DNA from: Owenia fusiformis
Taxonomy: Eukaryota; Annelida; Polychaeta; Sabellida; Oweniidae
Assembly: GCA_903813345.2 (NCBI GenBank)
Contig: CAIIXF020000009.1
Coordinates: forward strand, 2,790,001-2,854,000
Direction: 5' to 3'
DNA: 64,000 nucleotides
In this document: piece by piece, positions 23,338-34,564 of the stretch
How positions within the stretch are numbered: position 1 is the stretch's first letter
How the letters are laid out: each line of letters starts with the position of its first letter
The notes under the pieces: generated by a model
Databases searched by the model: none
The model's input: the letters and a program-made list of their open reading frames with translations, nothing else
What the model was told of the DNA's origin: nothing
Translations under genes and position numbers: made by a program

Positions 23338-25174
23338 CCTGTTACACTGCTTGGTTGAGTCTAACGAAGCATTTTTGTAACGAAGGTTAGCGAAAAAATT
23401 GTGTCCACACTGGCTTTATCCAACCCTAACGAAGCAATTATTTGGTGTTACACTGCACTTAAAATGCTTCGTTGCGCGTGCGCAGTACTCATCTGCCCCA
23501 CCCACTTATTATGATTAATATTTTTATTCTTTTGATATAAACCGTTGATCAAACTCAAAAATCTAATTTTTAATGTCTATTTTAACAATTCAGCACAGAA
23601 AAAGACTAGTTCAAAATTCTCGGGAAAATAAAACCAGATGAATGTGATCATTCCGTACACATATATATTTTTCCCATCATTTCGATTTTATATATTTCAG
23701 CTGTTAATACGATTACAAGTATTGTTTTCATTTTCTATCATTTCCTTTGGAAAACATATGGAATAAAAATAGGCCTATGTTAATTATTAGGAGGAATTGG
23801 ATTTGGGGTTTATACAGAGGACTAGTCTGTAATATCGTATAAAAACGTTCAATTTCCAAATGGACTTCTCAGTTATATTTCAAATAGTGTAGCCATTACT
23901 AAAATATCTCGGTGGTGGTTTAACTACTATTTCATGATCAATTCATTTTACAAGAATATTACCCGTCTCGCCAATATTCCATGCATATTTGAATGAGTTT
24001 GACATAAATTAGTATGTTAATCCATCAGCCGTCCGTTGAATTCGAAAATGGCGCAAATTGGAAGAAACTTAAATATCAGTTGTAAGCATCGTCTTACGAC
24101 ACATCAATAGTGGTTGGGGCTGGCATAAGACATGCAGCCTCTCTGTGGCAAATATCTGTCGACAAGAAACAATTTTGGCCACCGTTCCTTGTCCGCAGGT
24201 TTTACCGTATTTGTATACGGAAGTTTTGAAACGTAATTAATTCAATATATTTAAACATGAAGTTTAAATTAAATTACAATTTAAAATCGTCGAAGAATGA
24301 AATAATAGAACGACTAGTACAAGTATTGCAATGGGGCGATAATCAGTTGAATACGAATTCTGAAGAGAGACATTTTCGAATCAATCAAATCGGCTAAATT
24401 CCCTGATGTGATTCACCGGAAAGCAATTGTATCAGTATCATGGTATTAACACCTTTAGAATTACATTCAAGGTACAAATATTCGAGGCGCAAGAAAAAAT
24501 TAATATTAAACATGTATGCCACAACTTTCTATTCAGTAAGCATATTTTATGTAATTTCAAAAGTTTACCCTTCCACACTTGAGACGGGGTTTTCCCGGAA
24601 AGAGGGACATGTAAGCCTAAATATTTTACGTTTATCCCCTTATAGATCAGATAAACGTTTCAAAAATACCGTATACATATACTGTAAAACCTGCGTTTTT
24701 TAGATTTTATACTTTTTGTCATATCAATGCGAGGAAAGGCAGGGAATCGAATGAAATGCCACGAAAGACGGTAAATCACATTTGTACGTGGCATTTAGGG
24801 CTTGAGTTAGCGTCAATCAGTGACGCAAATAGGTAATTATTCAAATCAAAACGTAGCATTATAATAATACGTACTTAAAAACATGTTCTTTCCTCGCGAT
24901 TTCTCTCATTTAATACAAAACGATGAATGTGCTCTTTATTACGCGCATGCGCAAACCGCCAACTAAGCATTTTCTAACGAAGCTACCTGTTACACAGGCC
25001 AAAAAAGCTTCGTTGGGAGCTAACCTTCGTTGAATTTTCTACTCAATTGCTTCGTTATCAACTAAGCTTTTCTAACGAAGGCGGAGGTGTTACACTGGCC
25101 CAAAATTGCTTCGTTACGAAGCTTTTTGTCAAATTGCTTCGTAACGAAGCATTTCAACTGGCCTGTGTAACAGG
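23338..25174. mobile_element. 1.84-kb DNA transposon-like element with AACGAAGC subterminal repeats
   Basis: The ends are CCTGTTACAC (23338-23347) and GTGTAACAGG (25165-25174). Both subterminal zones (about 150 bp left, 240 bp right) carry many copies of TAACGAAGC or its complement in mixed orientation, repeated TGTTACAC words, and a GC-rich spot (GCGCGTGCGCAG left, GCGCATGCGC right) at the inner border. AATG flanks both ends if the tips extend a few bases, a possible 4-bp duplication. The roughly 1.4-kb interior shows no transposase domain. Such motif clusters are typical transposase-binding zones, and the superfamily is not assigned. Confidence 0.75.
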
Positions 25175-25690
25175 GGTCAATGTAACAAGAAACAGTAGAG
25201 CAACAAAATCGTATAATCATCGTTACCAACGGGTAACGAAGGTTGTGTATGTTGTAATGCAAAAAAATAACCATATTGTGATGATGAATTGAGCTCAAGA
25301 AAACTCCCACATGCTTACACATTGTATCTGAACATATAGACGAGATATGAGTTAAGGATGGTATTTAGAACGAGAATAAATGCATATCAGGTTCATCTAC
25401 TCTATCATTGACGTAAATCACAGATTCAAGATCAGTGTATTTGTACATACCATGCTAGCTTTGGTCTTCTTTATGTACCAGCCGTGTCAAACATTTCTTA
25501 GTTCAATGCATATGTTTAGTATATGGTGGCGACAGCATTTGGACCTGGAATTTGAGAATGGATCTCTTACTGTAAATATTGGTAGTTCTTACTTAAAATA
25601 GACGAGTGCAAAGAAATAGTATGCTTTTTAAATGATTAAGGTATTTAAGCACCCGATTCAATGAATTGTAGATGAGTATTGCACGACTAG
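25175..25690. other. Unannotated stretch between two elements
   Basis: No gene recognised. Small frames on both strands at 25047-25322 largely follow the repeats of the preceding element. Confidence 0.45.
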
Positions 25691-25854
25691 AAGTATATGG
25701 CATGAACTTGGTGTAAGACCACACGAAATTTAGTGTATTATATGTATAATATAATATAAAAGTATTTATTATATATATAGTTATAATATCATTAAATGGC
25801 GTATTATATATATAATATAAAAGTATATGTTATATATATAGTTATATATTATAT

Positions 25855-26285
25855 TCTTGTAAATGTGTATATGCATGTATTTATTTATATATTTGTCTCC
25901 TCTGGTCCCCAGTCCCCAGTCCCCAGTAGCTATATATATATTTATATCGGTCTCCAGTCCCTCCTTTATATATGTTTGTGTATATGCATATACATGTACT
26001 TATTTATATATCTGTCTCCTCTGGTCCCCAGTCCCCAGTCCCCAGTAGCTATATATATATTTATATCGGTCTCCAGTCCCTCCTTTATATATGTTTGTAT
26101 ATATGCATATACATGCATCTATTTATATATTAGTCTCCTCTGGTCCCCAGTCCCCAGTCCCCAGTAGCTATATATATATTTATATCGGTCCCCAGTCCCT
26201 CCTTTATATATGTTTGTGTATATGCATATACATGCATCTATTTATATATTAGTCTCCTCTGGTCCCCAGTCCCCAGTTACTATAT
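25855..26285. repeat. 119-bp tandem array in the left foldback arm
   Basis: TAGCTATATATATATTTATA recurs at 25927, 26046 and 26165, giving a 119-bp period. Each unit also carries CTCCTCTGGTCCCCAGTCCCC. About 3.5 units are present, and the spacing and number of CCCCAGT steps vary slightly. Confidence 0.85.
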
Positions 26286-26629
26286 ATACAGGAGAGGTTT
26301 TTTTGAAAAACAATTTTGACTTTAAAGCCACCCATGATTACCAAATTTTCTCAATTTTTTTCCTCAATTACAATAAGTCGAAAATCGATGATAAATTTGA
26401 TGAATTTTTTAAAATCGACATTCCCATGTTAACCATTTGGAAATGGTAGGTTTGCCGCAAGTCAAATGACAGAATATCCATCCATCTGAGTCCTTGCAAA
26501 AATACGAGATAGGCAGGCAATTGAATTTGATAATTTTATTTCACAAAAATTGATATGTTTCTTAAAGTTTAACAAAGTTATAGGGCTTTAAAGTCAAATT
26601 GTTTTTCAAAAAAACCTCTCCTATATATA

Positions 26630-27175
26630 TAGTAACTGGGGACTGGGGACTGGGGACCAGAGGAGACTAATATATAAATAGATGCATGTATATGCATATA
26701 CACAAACATATATAAAGGAGGGACTGGGGACCGATATAAATATATATATAGCTACTGGGGACTGGGGACTGGGGACCAGAGGAGACTAATATATAAATAG
26801 ATGCATGTATATGCATATATACAAACATATATAAAGGAGGGACTGGAGACCGATATAAATATATATATAGCTACTGGGGACTGGGGACTGGGGACCAGAG
26901 GAGACAGATATATAAATAAGTACATGTATATGCATATACACAAACATATATAAAGGAGGGACTGGAGACCGATATAAATATATATATAGCTACTGGGGAC
27001 TGGGGACCAGAGGAGACAAATATATAAATAAATAAATACATGTAAATGCATATGCACAAACATATATAAAGGAGGGACTGGAGACCGATATAAATATATA
27101 TATAACTACTGGGGACTGGGGACTGGGGACCAGAGGAGACAAATATATAAATAAATACATGCATATACACATTTA
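26630..27175. repeat. Complementary tandem array in the right foldback arm
   Basis: The same unit occurs in reverse complement (GGGGACTGGGGACCAGAGGAG), with about one more unit than the left arm. The unequal unit number shows that the arms have expanded or contracted since they formed. Confidence 0.85.
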
Positions 27176-27354
27176 CAAGAATATAATACATAACTATATA
27201 TAACATATACTTTTATATATTATATTATATATATAATACGCCATTTAATAATATTATAACTATATATATAATATATACTTTTATATTATATTATATTATA
27301 CATATAATACACTAAATTTCGTGTGGTCTTACACCAAGTTCATGCCAAGTATAT

Positions 27355-27600
27355 TGTATGCAACACTTAGGACTGGTAACGTCTGAGTTATGTCCAAGTT
27401 TTGAAACCAAAATACAATAAAACTAGTTCCAAAGTTAAGAGCATTTATTCGATTAAATAAAATTGAACAATTCATCTTAAAATCTTAAAAAAGTAATTTG
27501 ACACATTGGAAGCCTCGTGTCTAGTTATACTAGTGCCACTTAGACACGCGCAGGTACACGTTTCGTCGATTACATTGCTTGGTTTTTGGCAACAGTTACA
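27355..27600. other. Short unannotated gap
   Basis: No gene or repeat structure was noticed between the foldback element and the next MITE. Confidence 0.45.
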
Positions 27601-27601
27601 G

Positions 27602-28077
27602 TTAACCCTTAAATGGTTTTTGGGGTCCGTTTGGACCCCAGAGCTCATTCTTTGCAATAATTATATCAGAAATAATCATTATATCAACATGAAATTCCAT
27701 CTAAACCTCAATTAATTCAATTCCTTTCAGATAAAACAAACCAGATATAAATCGCATTATGACTTTTTGTGCTACCTCAGGCCAAAGAACATCACTATCA
27801 CTGAAACATATTCAATTAATACAGTGCTATATATATAAATGCTACGAAATGTTACAAAATGCTAAAACACCTGACCCCTTATGATTAGGTTTACACATAT
27901 TTCCATGCATTCATGATACATAATGCATACATATTCTGAAAGGTAATAGATCAACTTATGTAAAACTGAAGTCAGAATGAAAAAATCTTCTCTGGTTGCA
28001 AAGAAATTGCAAAATATGTATTGGGGTCCAAAAACCTTTAGAGGGTGTAAAAAACAAAAAAAACATTTAAGGGTTAA
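27602..28077. mobile_element. Second piggyBac-type MITE with TTAA ends
   Basis: TTAA at 27602-27605 is followed by CCCTTAAATG, and the right end is CATTTAAGGG followed by TTAA at 28074-28077. The inner parts share GGTTTTTGG, GGACCCCA and TTTGCAAT in inverted order. The length is 476 bp including both TTAA sites. No transposase is encoded. The tips differ from the MITE at 7653, so it belongs to another family. Confidence 0.8.
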
Positions 28078-28470
28078 AGAGGCACTGTGCCATAGGATAC
28101 CACAATCAAGACACCTCTGGACCTTTTTGCACATTGAGTTCCACAACATATTCACCCATCTACTTACCAAAAAAAAGTCCCAAAATACCCCGCTTTCAGT
28201 GTTAATTTTGCGATTGTGCTGACTGATCTAATTATTTTCGCGGAAATTAATTCAATCTGAAGGTTGAATATATCGGGAAATCCTCCTGTTATCTGATTGG
28301 TCGTTGAATTTATTTATCACGAACCTGATTGGCTGCCTGGTTCAAGGAGCCTGTGCGCGCTTGAGTGACTCAACGAGGATTGCCCTCACTAGCCGAGGAA
28401 CCGATTGTGTTTAATTCGGGAGGTTGGTTGTTCCATTGATTATTTCAATACTTCGGCAATACGTATAAGT
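28078..28470 (+). repeat. Dispersed promoter-like module, copy 1
   Basis: Positions 28078-28346 match the reverse complement of about 62522-62779 (shared words GGCACTGTGCCATAGGATA, ATTTTGCGATTGTGCTG, CTGATTGGCTGCCTGGTTCA). Two CCAAT-type boxes (GATTGGTCG, GATTGGCTG) are conserved. The downstream part (TTGGTTGTTC, ATTTCAATA, CGGCAATAC, ATAAGTTG) also matches 59160-59222. It could be a repeat carrying a promoter or a duplicated gene 5' end. Confidence 0.6.
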
Positions 28471-28759
28471 TGTTCTCAAGATAAACCCATGGTATGTAAG
28501 ATATTATATGAGCAATAACAATGGGACATCGTTGATTATATGGGGGAGAAACCGATGATATAATGTTGAACCTATGATATAATGTTATATTTAATCAGTA
28601 ACAATGTCATATCAAGGATTACTGAATTCAACATTCACTTTAGTATAAATTAATTTATTATATCCTGATAAGTACTTTGTGGTAATGCATGTGTATTAAA
28701 TACCTGTGGCGTCTGATAACTCCGGGATTACTTCCCAACATATCTGACTTAACTTTGAG

Positions 28760-28840
28760 AGCTGAAAGAGTGAAACGGTTGATGAAGACGAGGTATTTTT
28801 TTAAGAAGCAAAGTCAAACGAATGCAAATGGTATTAACAA
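28760..28840 (+). other. Exon-like conserved motif, copy 1
   Basis: GAAGACGAGG, then TTTAAGAAGCAAAGTCAAACG and AATGCAAATGGTA, match similar text at 60095-60170 and 61403-61483. In one frame the common part reads LRSKVKRMQMV, against LRSEVKRMQ in the other two. The open frame continues about 40 codons to a stop. Function unknown. Confidence 0.4.
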
Positions 28841-28849
28841 ATGTTATAG

Positions 28850-29225
28850 AACTCAACGTGCTGCACCTATATTTAGCTATATGTACATTTGGATTGATTT
28901 CGGATTTGATTAAAAATGATTTTCTTTCTATTCATATGCAGGAAAAATGATTAATGAGTCTAGCCGACGGCGTCTTCAAAAGTGCACAGTAAAATACGCG
29001 CACTAGTGAACGATTATTGTTCTGGATCGTTATGTATTTGCGTTTGCATAGTCGAAGTCGAACTGACTTGTGTGGTATTTTATCCTGCTGAGATTGAATA
29101 ATAAATGCATTATTCTTTCTGTCCCAAGAATCTTGTAAGTAACACGAATAAAAACAGAATCAACGTAGTTATCAAGGATGCTGCGTCTTGCTTACGCTTG
29201 TTCTTCTTCAATTAGTAACTTTCTT
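28850..29225. other. Unannotated gap
   Basis: Nothing recognised between the exon-like motif and the next mariner relic. Confidence 0.45.
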
Positions 29226-29231
29226 ACCATA

Positions 29232-30111
29232 CGAAGGGTGATCCAAAAGTCTTGGACGCCCTGCTCTAATTTTTTTTTTTTATAAAATTACCTTCAACTT
29301 TCAAATAATAAAGACCAACAACCTAAATTCTTTGTGTATTAATTTCACGGTGAAACGATATATTTTATGTAGTTTTCTCGATAGTTATTAATAAAGTGAC
29401 CCTGCCAGAAAATGACACCAAGCAACCAACCCTCATTCTGGTATCATTTTTACTGCAAGATGGCTATTGAAATGCAGAAAATGACAGAAATCAAGGTGGA
29501 ATAAAGAATACTACAAGATATTTTCACTATTATTGACCTTGAGCAGCCACCATATGCACGATACTGTCCAGATATGGCTCCGTGTGATTTTCTTCCTTTT
29601 CTCAAATTTGAAAGGAGGGTTCAAAGAAAATGTATTTTCCTCATTGGATGATGTTTAGAGTGGCACTCCAGCAGCATTTGTATCACATAAGCAATGGTGG
29701 TTTCTTAAATGTATTCATTCATTGGTAAAGCGGTATGAAAAATGTGTTCAAATTCGTGAAAAAGTAGGTCTTAATATGTGAAGATGATGATGGCAGATGA
29801 CATTCAGATTGGAAATCGGAAATTCTCTCATATCATGACTGGTATTATGTTGTGCACCCGCACCTTATGTATTTGCCATTTTATAACAGTTGTGACGTGA
29901 TTTGCTATATCTAAATACCGTTCCGGGTGGTAGGGACCCGGTATCAAAAAATATTTGGAAAAGTAGCTAAAATATATCATTTTCTGTTGAACCTTATACA
30001 CAAAGTTGGTAAGATAAGATGTTGATCTTTATTATCTGAAAGTTCCATATAATTATATAAGAAAATAGCAAAGTTAGAGCGGGTCGTCCAAGACTTTTGG
30101 ATCACCACTCG
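29232..30111 (+). mobile_element. Mariner-type element with decayed transposase
   Basis: About 40-bp terminal inverted repeats containing GGTGATCCAAAAGTCTTGGA lie at 29232-29269 and 30074-30111, flanked by TA (29230-29231 and 30112-30113), the Tc1/mariner target. The 880-bp interior retains a plus-strand fragment near 29562 reading CPDMAPCDFLPFLKFE, matching the third catalytic block (PDxAPxDF) of mariner transposases. The first two catalytic regions were not recognised and stops are frequent, so this is an internally deleted, inactive copy. Confidence 0.85.
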
Positions 30112-30113
30112 TA

Positions 30114-31337
30114 CAGGGGATGGAAACGCGTAGAGTATTTTCGTTCGAAAAGCAGATGTTAATAATTTTATTTGGTAGTCTGAAGACGTTTTAAAGTGTG
30201 TCATTACCCACCAATACGTTCATTACGTTCCAAATACTTCGGGGAAACAGTCCATTGCCATAAATCGACAGCCATCTTTCTAGTTAAACGATTAAACTTT
30301 TCTAAAAAGTGGGTCTAATCAAAGATATATTTTGATAAGATTCCGTGGTTAGCCCCTCATTATTGAGAAACTAAGGCTTTTGGTGTCAATTTGTGACAAT
30401 TAAATGTTTACCTCGTTGTATAGGAAATGTGATGAACCTATTAAGCATATAAGGTACAACATTAATAAACAATTGGGAGTTAATTTCGTAATCACCTATC
30501 ATGAAACCTATCCCTAAGTAACATAAACACATTACTCTATGAAAACACAGTTTGCATCATATAGCTAACTTCTCAATGTTCTCTTTCGTGACCTTATAGC
30601 CCTGGTTGGACTAAGACATGTACCTAACCTTATTAATTATTATTTCATGGTGAAATTAATTTAAACTTGAGAGGGGATCTCAAGACAGCCTGGGTCATCA
30701 CCAGGTCAACATATGTTTCCTGCATGCTTCAACTGTTATGTAAAATTCTTGTGTCTGGCTGTTATCTGCTTATTCTGCTACTGTCCTTGCAGCGGACAAC
30801 ATGTGCTAGTTATAATGCTATATTGCTTGTAATTTTTGGCTCCCTCTCCCCACCACGGTGCCATAATTCATACATGGTTTGTTTTTCGATGCAATGTAAC
30901 CTCTCCGGATGGTGGGGGTAATTGATTCATTTCATTCTATGAATCAATTTTCCTGTAATTTTGTTGTTATTAGTTAGCCTAGAGTAGAACAATAAATTAC
31001 ATAATGCCAAATATTTTTCTCTAGTTGTGTGCGCATTCTTTTATAAGTCACATGAGTTTAACATATTAATAGGCAATGTGTTGTAAATTTGACTCAATTA
31101 AGGAATCATGTATGTTGCTTGAGGTATTCATAAATATATGATATGTTTCGCCGGATTACTCTTAATACATGTAAATATGATTTAGCGGGATTAGTTACAA
31201 CTCTGAGGGGGATAAATTCCTAAAGGACCAACCCGATTCGATTAATTATTTCAGATAATTGAAACGGGCAGAATCGAGAATTCACAAGGGGATGTTAACT
31301 AGGAGTATTTTTCTTTATAGAAACGTTATACGATACA
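30114..31337. other. Unannotated stretch, possible short interspersed repeat at 30660-30920
   Basis: The region at 30660-30920 has higher complexity and GC than its neighbours and an 84-codon open frame from 30667, but no recognisable domain, start context or pol III boxes. It could be an old repeat of unknown family. Confidence 0.4.
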
Positions 31338-31339
31338 TA

Positions 31340-32710
31340 CACTCCCCTTCATAAGTTTGGCAACCTTAGCTTCCCAATTGAACGCCTCTTTACCTTTGAA
31401 TTTTTATTTACTTAACCTGAGATGAAAATACTTATAATATTGATGAAAACGTAATTTGACTTTATTTCCGATACCTCCAAATTTTCTAATTTTTCCTCAA
31501 GTTACGATAAGTCGAAAATTGATGATAAAGAATATATGGGTATCGATATGGCGAACTTTTTGAACACACGTTTCTCTTAAACCAGTCATCAAAAATTTAT
31601 GAAAAAATTATTTTTTGGTTGATTTTAAAAAAGTATCTTGTTAATGAAGTAAAAGTTTTTTCTTGATTTTTATCTATTTTGGGGGGATTTTGTTTTAATT
31701 TTTTGAATACTTTTTTAAAATCAACCAAAAATTCCTTTGTATAACTTATTGAGAGGTCTAAAAACATGTTGTATATGCTATTTTGTTCCAACAATGTTCC
31801 GAAAGACATTTCATTTCATTCTCAAAAATTGGTAGAAAGGAGCAAAAACAATTGCACTAAAAACAAAAACTGTTAACAAAAACAGTTATATAAAATATTT
31901 GTAAATAATTTTCGCATTAAATTGTTGTCAATCAGTCAACATTACATAAAATACAATGTTTTTTACAGACTGAATGTTTTCAATGATTGGTTTAAGAGAA
32001 AAACATTGTTGAATTCAGTTCTCCATATCGATACCTATCCTTTGATGAATTTTTGAAAATCGACATTCCCATGTTAACCGATGGGAAATGGAAGGTTTGC
32101 CGCAAGTCATATGACAGAATATCCATCCATCAGAGTCCTTTCAAAAATACGAGTTAGGCAGGCAATTGAATTTGCTTACTTTTTTAACAAAAATTGATAT
32201 GTTCCTTCGGGTTTAACAAAGTTATAGGGCTTTAAAGTCAAAATTGTTTTTCAAAAAACCTCTCCCATTGAAATAACACAAGAGGCGAAAACGTATTTTC
32301 AAAAATGACTTTGAAGCACTGTAACTTTAGTATTCATCGAATAAACTAAACACTTAGTGTACAAATAAGTTAGACAATTCAATTTTCTATATACAAATAT
32401 TTTTGCTGAATCTTTTACTGAAAAGAAATCCCGATTTCTGATTTGCGCCGAAACCTCAATTTCCCATTGGATTACATGGGAATGACGATTTTCAACAGTT
32501 CATCAAATATATCATCAATTTTCGACCTATTGTAATTGAGGAAAAAATTGAGAAAATTTGGAGGTATTGGAAATAAAGTCAAGTTAAGTTTCCATCAATA
32601 TCATAAGTTATTTCATCGCCGGTTAAGTAAATAAAAATTCAAACGAAAAGAGGCTTTAACACGTAGTTCAATGGGGGGAGCTAAGGTTACCAAACTTATG
32701 GAGGGGAGTG
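31340..32710. mobile_element. Tc1/mariner-like non-autonomous element with about 200-bp inverted repeats
   Basis: TA flanks both ends (31338-31339 and 32711-32712). The left tip CACTCCCCTTCATAAGTTTG matches the complement of the right end (CACTCCCCTCCATAAGTTTG), and complementarity continues for about 200 bp through ATTTTTATTTACTTAACC and TAAGTCGAAAATTGATGATA. The interior at 32040-32272 matches the loop of the foldback element at 26400-26622. No intact transposase. A further inverted-repeat unit is inserted at 31539-32035. Confidence 0.8.
31539..32035. mobile_element. Nested inverted-repeat MITE
   Basis: The ends GGTATCGATATGG and CCATATCGATACC are complementary, and a second block (TTTCTCTTAAACCA left, TGGTTTAAGAGAAA right) extends the repeats to about 50 bp. 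Comparison with 26380-26410, where GATGATAAA runs directly into TTTGATGAATTTTT, shows that about 500 bp were inserted here. The exact target duplication is unclear. Confidence 0.75.
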
Positions 32711-32712
32711 TA

Positions 32713-34190
32713 CATGTAGTACATGGTATGACTCCGGAATATAAAGAATTCATAGCATACTATAGCGCAGACAATTTGAACCAATATCTAAGAAACTGCA
32801 TATGCCTTAATTTCTTTAAATAAATTGTGCTGAAAAATATAAGCGTCCAGCTTTCCTGTCGAAATATGTCTATCAACACAAGGGATCAAAATTCGTAAAT
32901 ATTTTCATTCAAAGACCTTGGATCTAAGCATATATGTGTACAGTAATTCGAATAATTATGCATTGTGTAAAAATTGATCATATTTTAAATATGAATGTCT
33001 TACCATGTGTATATATATGTGATAACATGGAACATAATATGAATTGAATTATTTACACTAAGTTCCAGTAATAAGATGCCTTAGTGTCTCGTCCAGAGGG
33101 AGCTCCACTTGATTAGGGCCTAATCGTGGCACTCCCAACGCAATCGGCGGCGTCGTCATAATTCAAGGCTAATGGGATAACTCCTTCTCAAGAGAAAGAT
33201 TGTGAGGGTTAAATGTAAAACAGTAAGACTCACATGCAAAGCTAGACATGCTATTGGGCTAACTATGAACCACATTACACTAAATGGCATCAATCAAGAC
33301 CGGGCATCATGACCTGGATAAGAAAACGGAAAAAACTGAGTCCCTTAGCAGTACAGAAGTTGATCAAGTATGTTAGGCCAATCATTCGAGCATTAATTCA
33401 CTCTACCTAATTAAGAACCAAATTCCTCGTTCATTCGTTTTCTTTATTCATTTTCATTCAATATATCCATACGGACTTGGGAAAGTTAAGTTGAGCCGGA
33501 TTTCAACCTACTAGTCATTCAAAACTAAAACTGTGAGGCATAAATAAGACAAACTTGCATGACACAAGAGAGTTTTATATTGTTCAATGTCATAAATCTC
33601 AGAACATACAAGCCAGGGGATACAGTTTGAATTATATCGTTTGGAAACAAGTATTTGGGCTTAATAAGGAACATAATAAACGTCTTATCGAGGGATTACA
33701 TAAATACTGGATTCTAAAATATCCATTATTCACATGAACATTAATATAAGAAGAACATAACGTGATATATGGGAGTCTAATCGCTACAATTCGCTAATAG
33801 CTTTTAAAAACATGGCGCATTTTAGCTATTCTTTGGTGAGGTTAAGCTACACTTTTTAAGAGACCGTGAAGTTGTTATAAAGTTCCTTCAAAAAAACAAT
33901 ACATTGTGACAACTTTTAGGAACAAATTAGATCTACAAGTGGCTTAAAAACTATTGTTACTTGAACATGTTGCTGTTATAAAACATTTATCTCCAATTTT
34001 CCTCCGATTTAGTCCCGTTTTTTTTCGGAATCACATTGATAAGAATATTTCCAAACAAAAGTCTGGGACGGATATCACTTCCTATTACATTGTCGCATGT
34101 AATACCTAGAACGACGGAGCCTTGGAATGACTAACAAAAAGAAATATTTTGGCAGTGAGAATAGTAGGAGGATATTTTCTTAAGCTTAAA
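32713..34190. other. Unannotated stretch
   Basis: No gene recognised. A more GC-rich, less repetitive patch at about 33075-33175 was checked for tRNA or snRNA features without success. Confidence 0.45.
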
Positions 34191-34195
34191 GAGAG

Positions 34196-34564
34196 AATCA
34201 GATCTAGCGAGCAGGCTAACAAAAAATTGTTCCAATTTTAGAATATTTCTGGCTTATGTCATTCCTTTTCATGAATATTTTCTAAAAATACCTTAAGTGC
34301 GCACTTTATTTCAGGAAATCTCGAGATTTTTACAATAATGTATTATTTTTCTATTAGAATGGGTACCATTCTTATTATTTGGGAGAATTTAAACATTTTT
34401 CACCCATTTTTGCACTTTGAATCCATTATAACTTCACCAATTTATAACATATCGTGAGTCTTTTGTGAGATATTGTATTTGAGCTTCTAAGGAATAGATT
34501 GGTAGGTCAATTGTTCATGTTGCTTGTAATTTTATCACCCCCATAGATCTGATTCTGCCTTTAA
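34196..34564. mobile_element. MITE of the GATTCTGCCTTTAA family, complete copy
   Basis: The 369-bp unit begins TTAAAGAGAGAATCAGAT and ends ATCTGATTCTGCCTTTAA. Its tips agree with each other as inverted repeats at 15 of 18 positions. TTAA is present at both tips, as in the copy at 46701-47058, which suggests TTAA-targeting. No coding potential. Confidence 0.75.

Larger units (their letters stand above)
25699..27346. mobile_element. 1648-bp foldback element with 8-bp target duplication
   Basis: AAGTATAT directly flanks both ends (25691-25698 and 27347-27354). The element starts GGCATGAACTTGGTGTAAGA and ends with the complement. The arms are complementary over about 600 bp each and include AT-rich tracts and tandem repeats. 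They enclose a roughly 250-bp loop (about 26330-26578) that is not self-complementary. An 8-bp duplication with tips beginning GG would suit Merlin- or hAT-like integration, and the architecture resembles Drosophila FB/Galileo foldback elements. ORFs on both strands are mirror images of the same low-complexity repeat and are not genes. Confidence 0.88.

Noticed and set aside
25796-27206. Several overlapping ORFs on both strands encoding YIYIYIGLQSL-type repeats
   Set aside because: They are translations of the same tandem repeat in the two arms of a foldback element. Low complexity and mirror-image occurrence on both strands argue against genes.
33075-33175. Possible snRNA or tRNA gene in a GC-richer patch
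   Set aside because: No B box, Sm site or convincing secondary structure was found.
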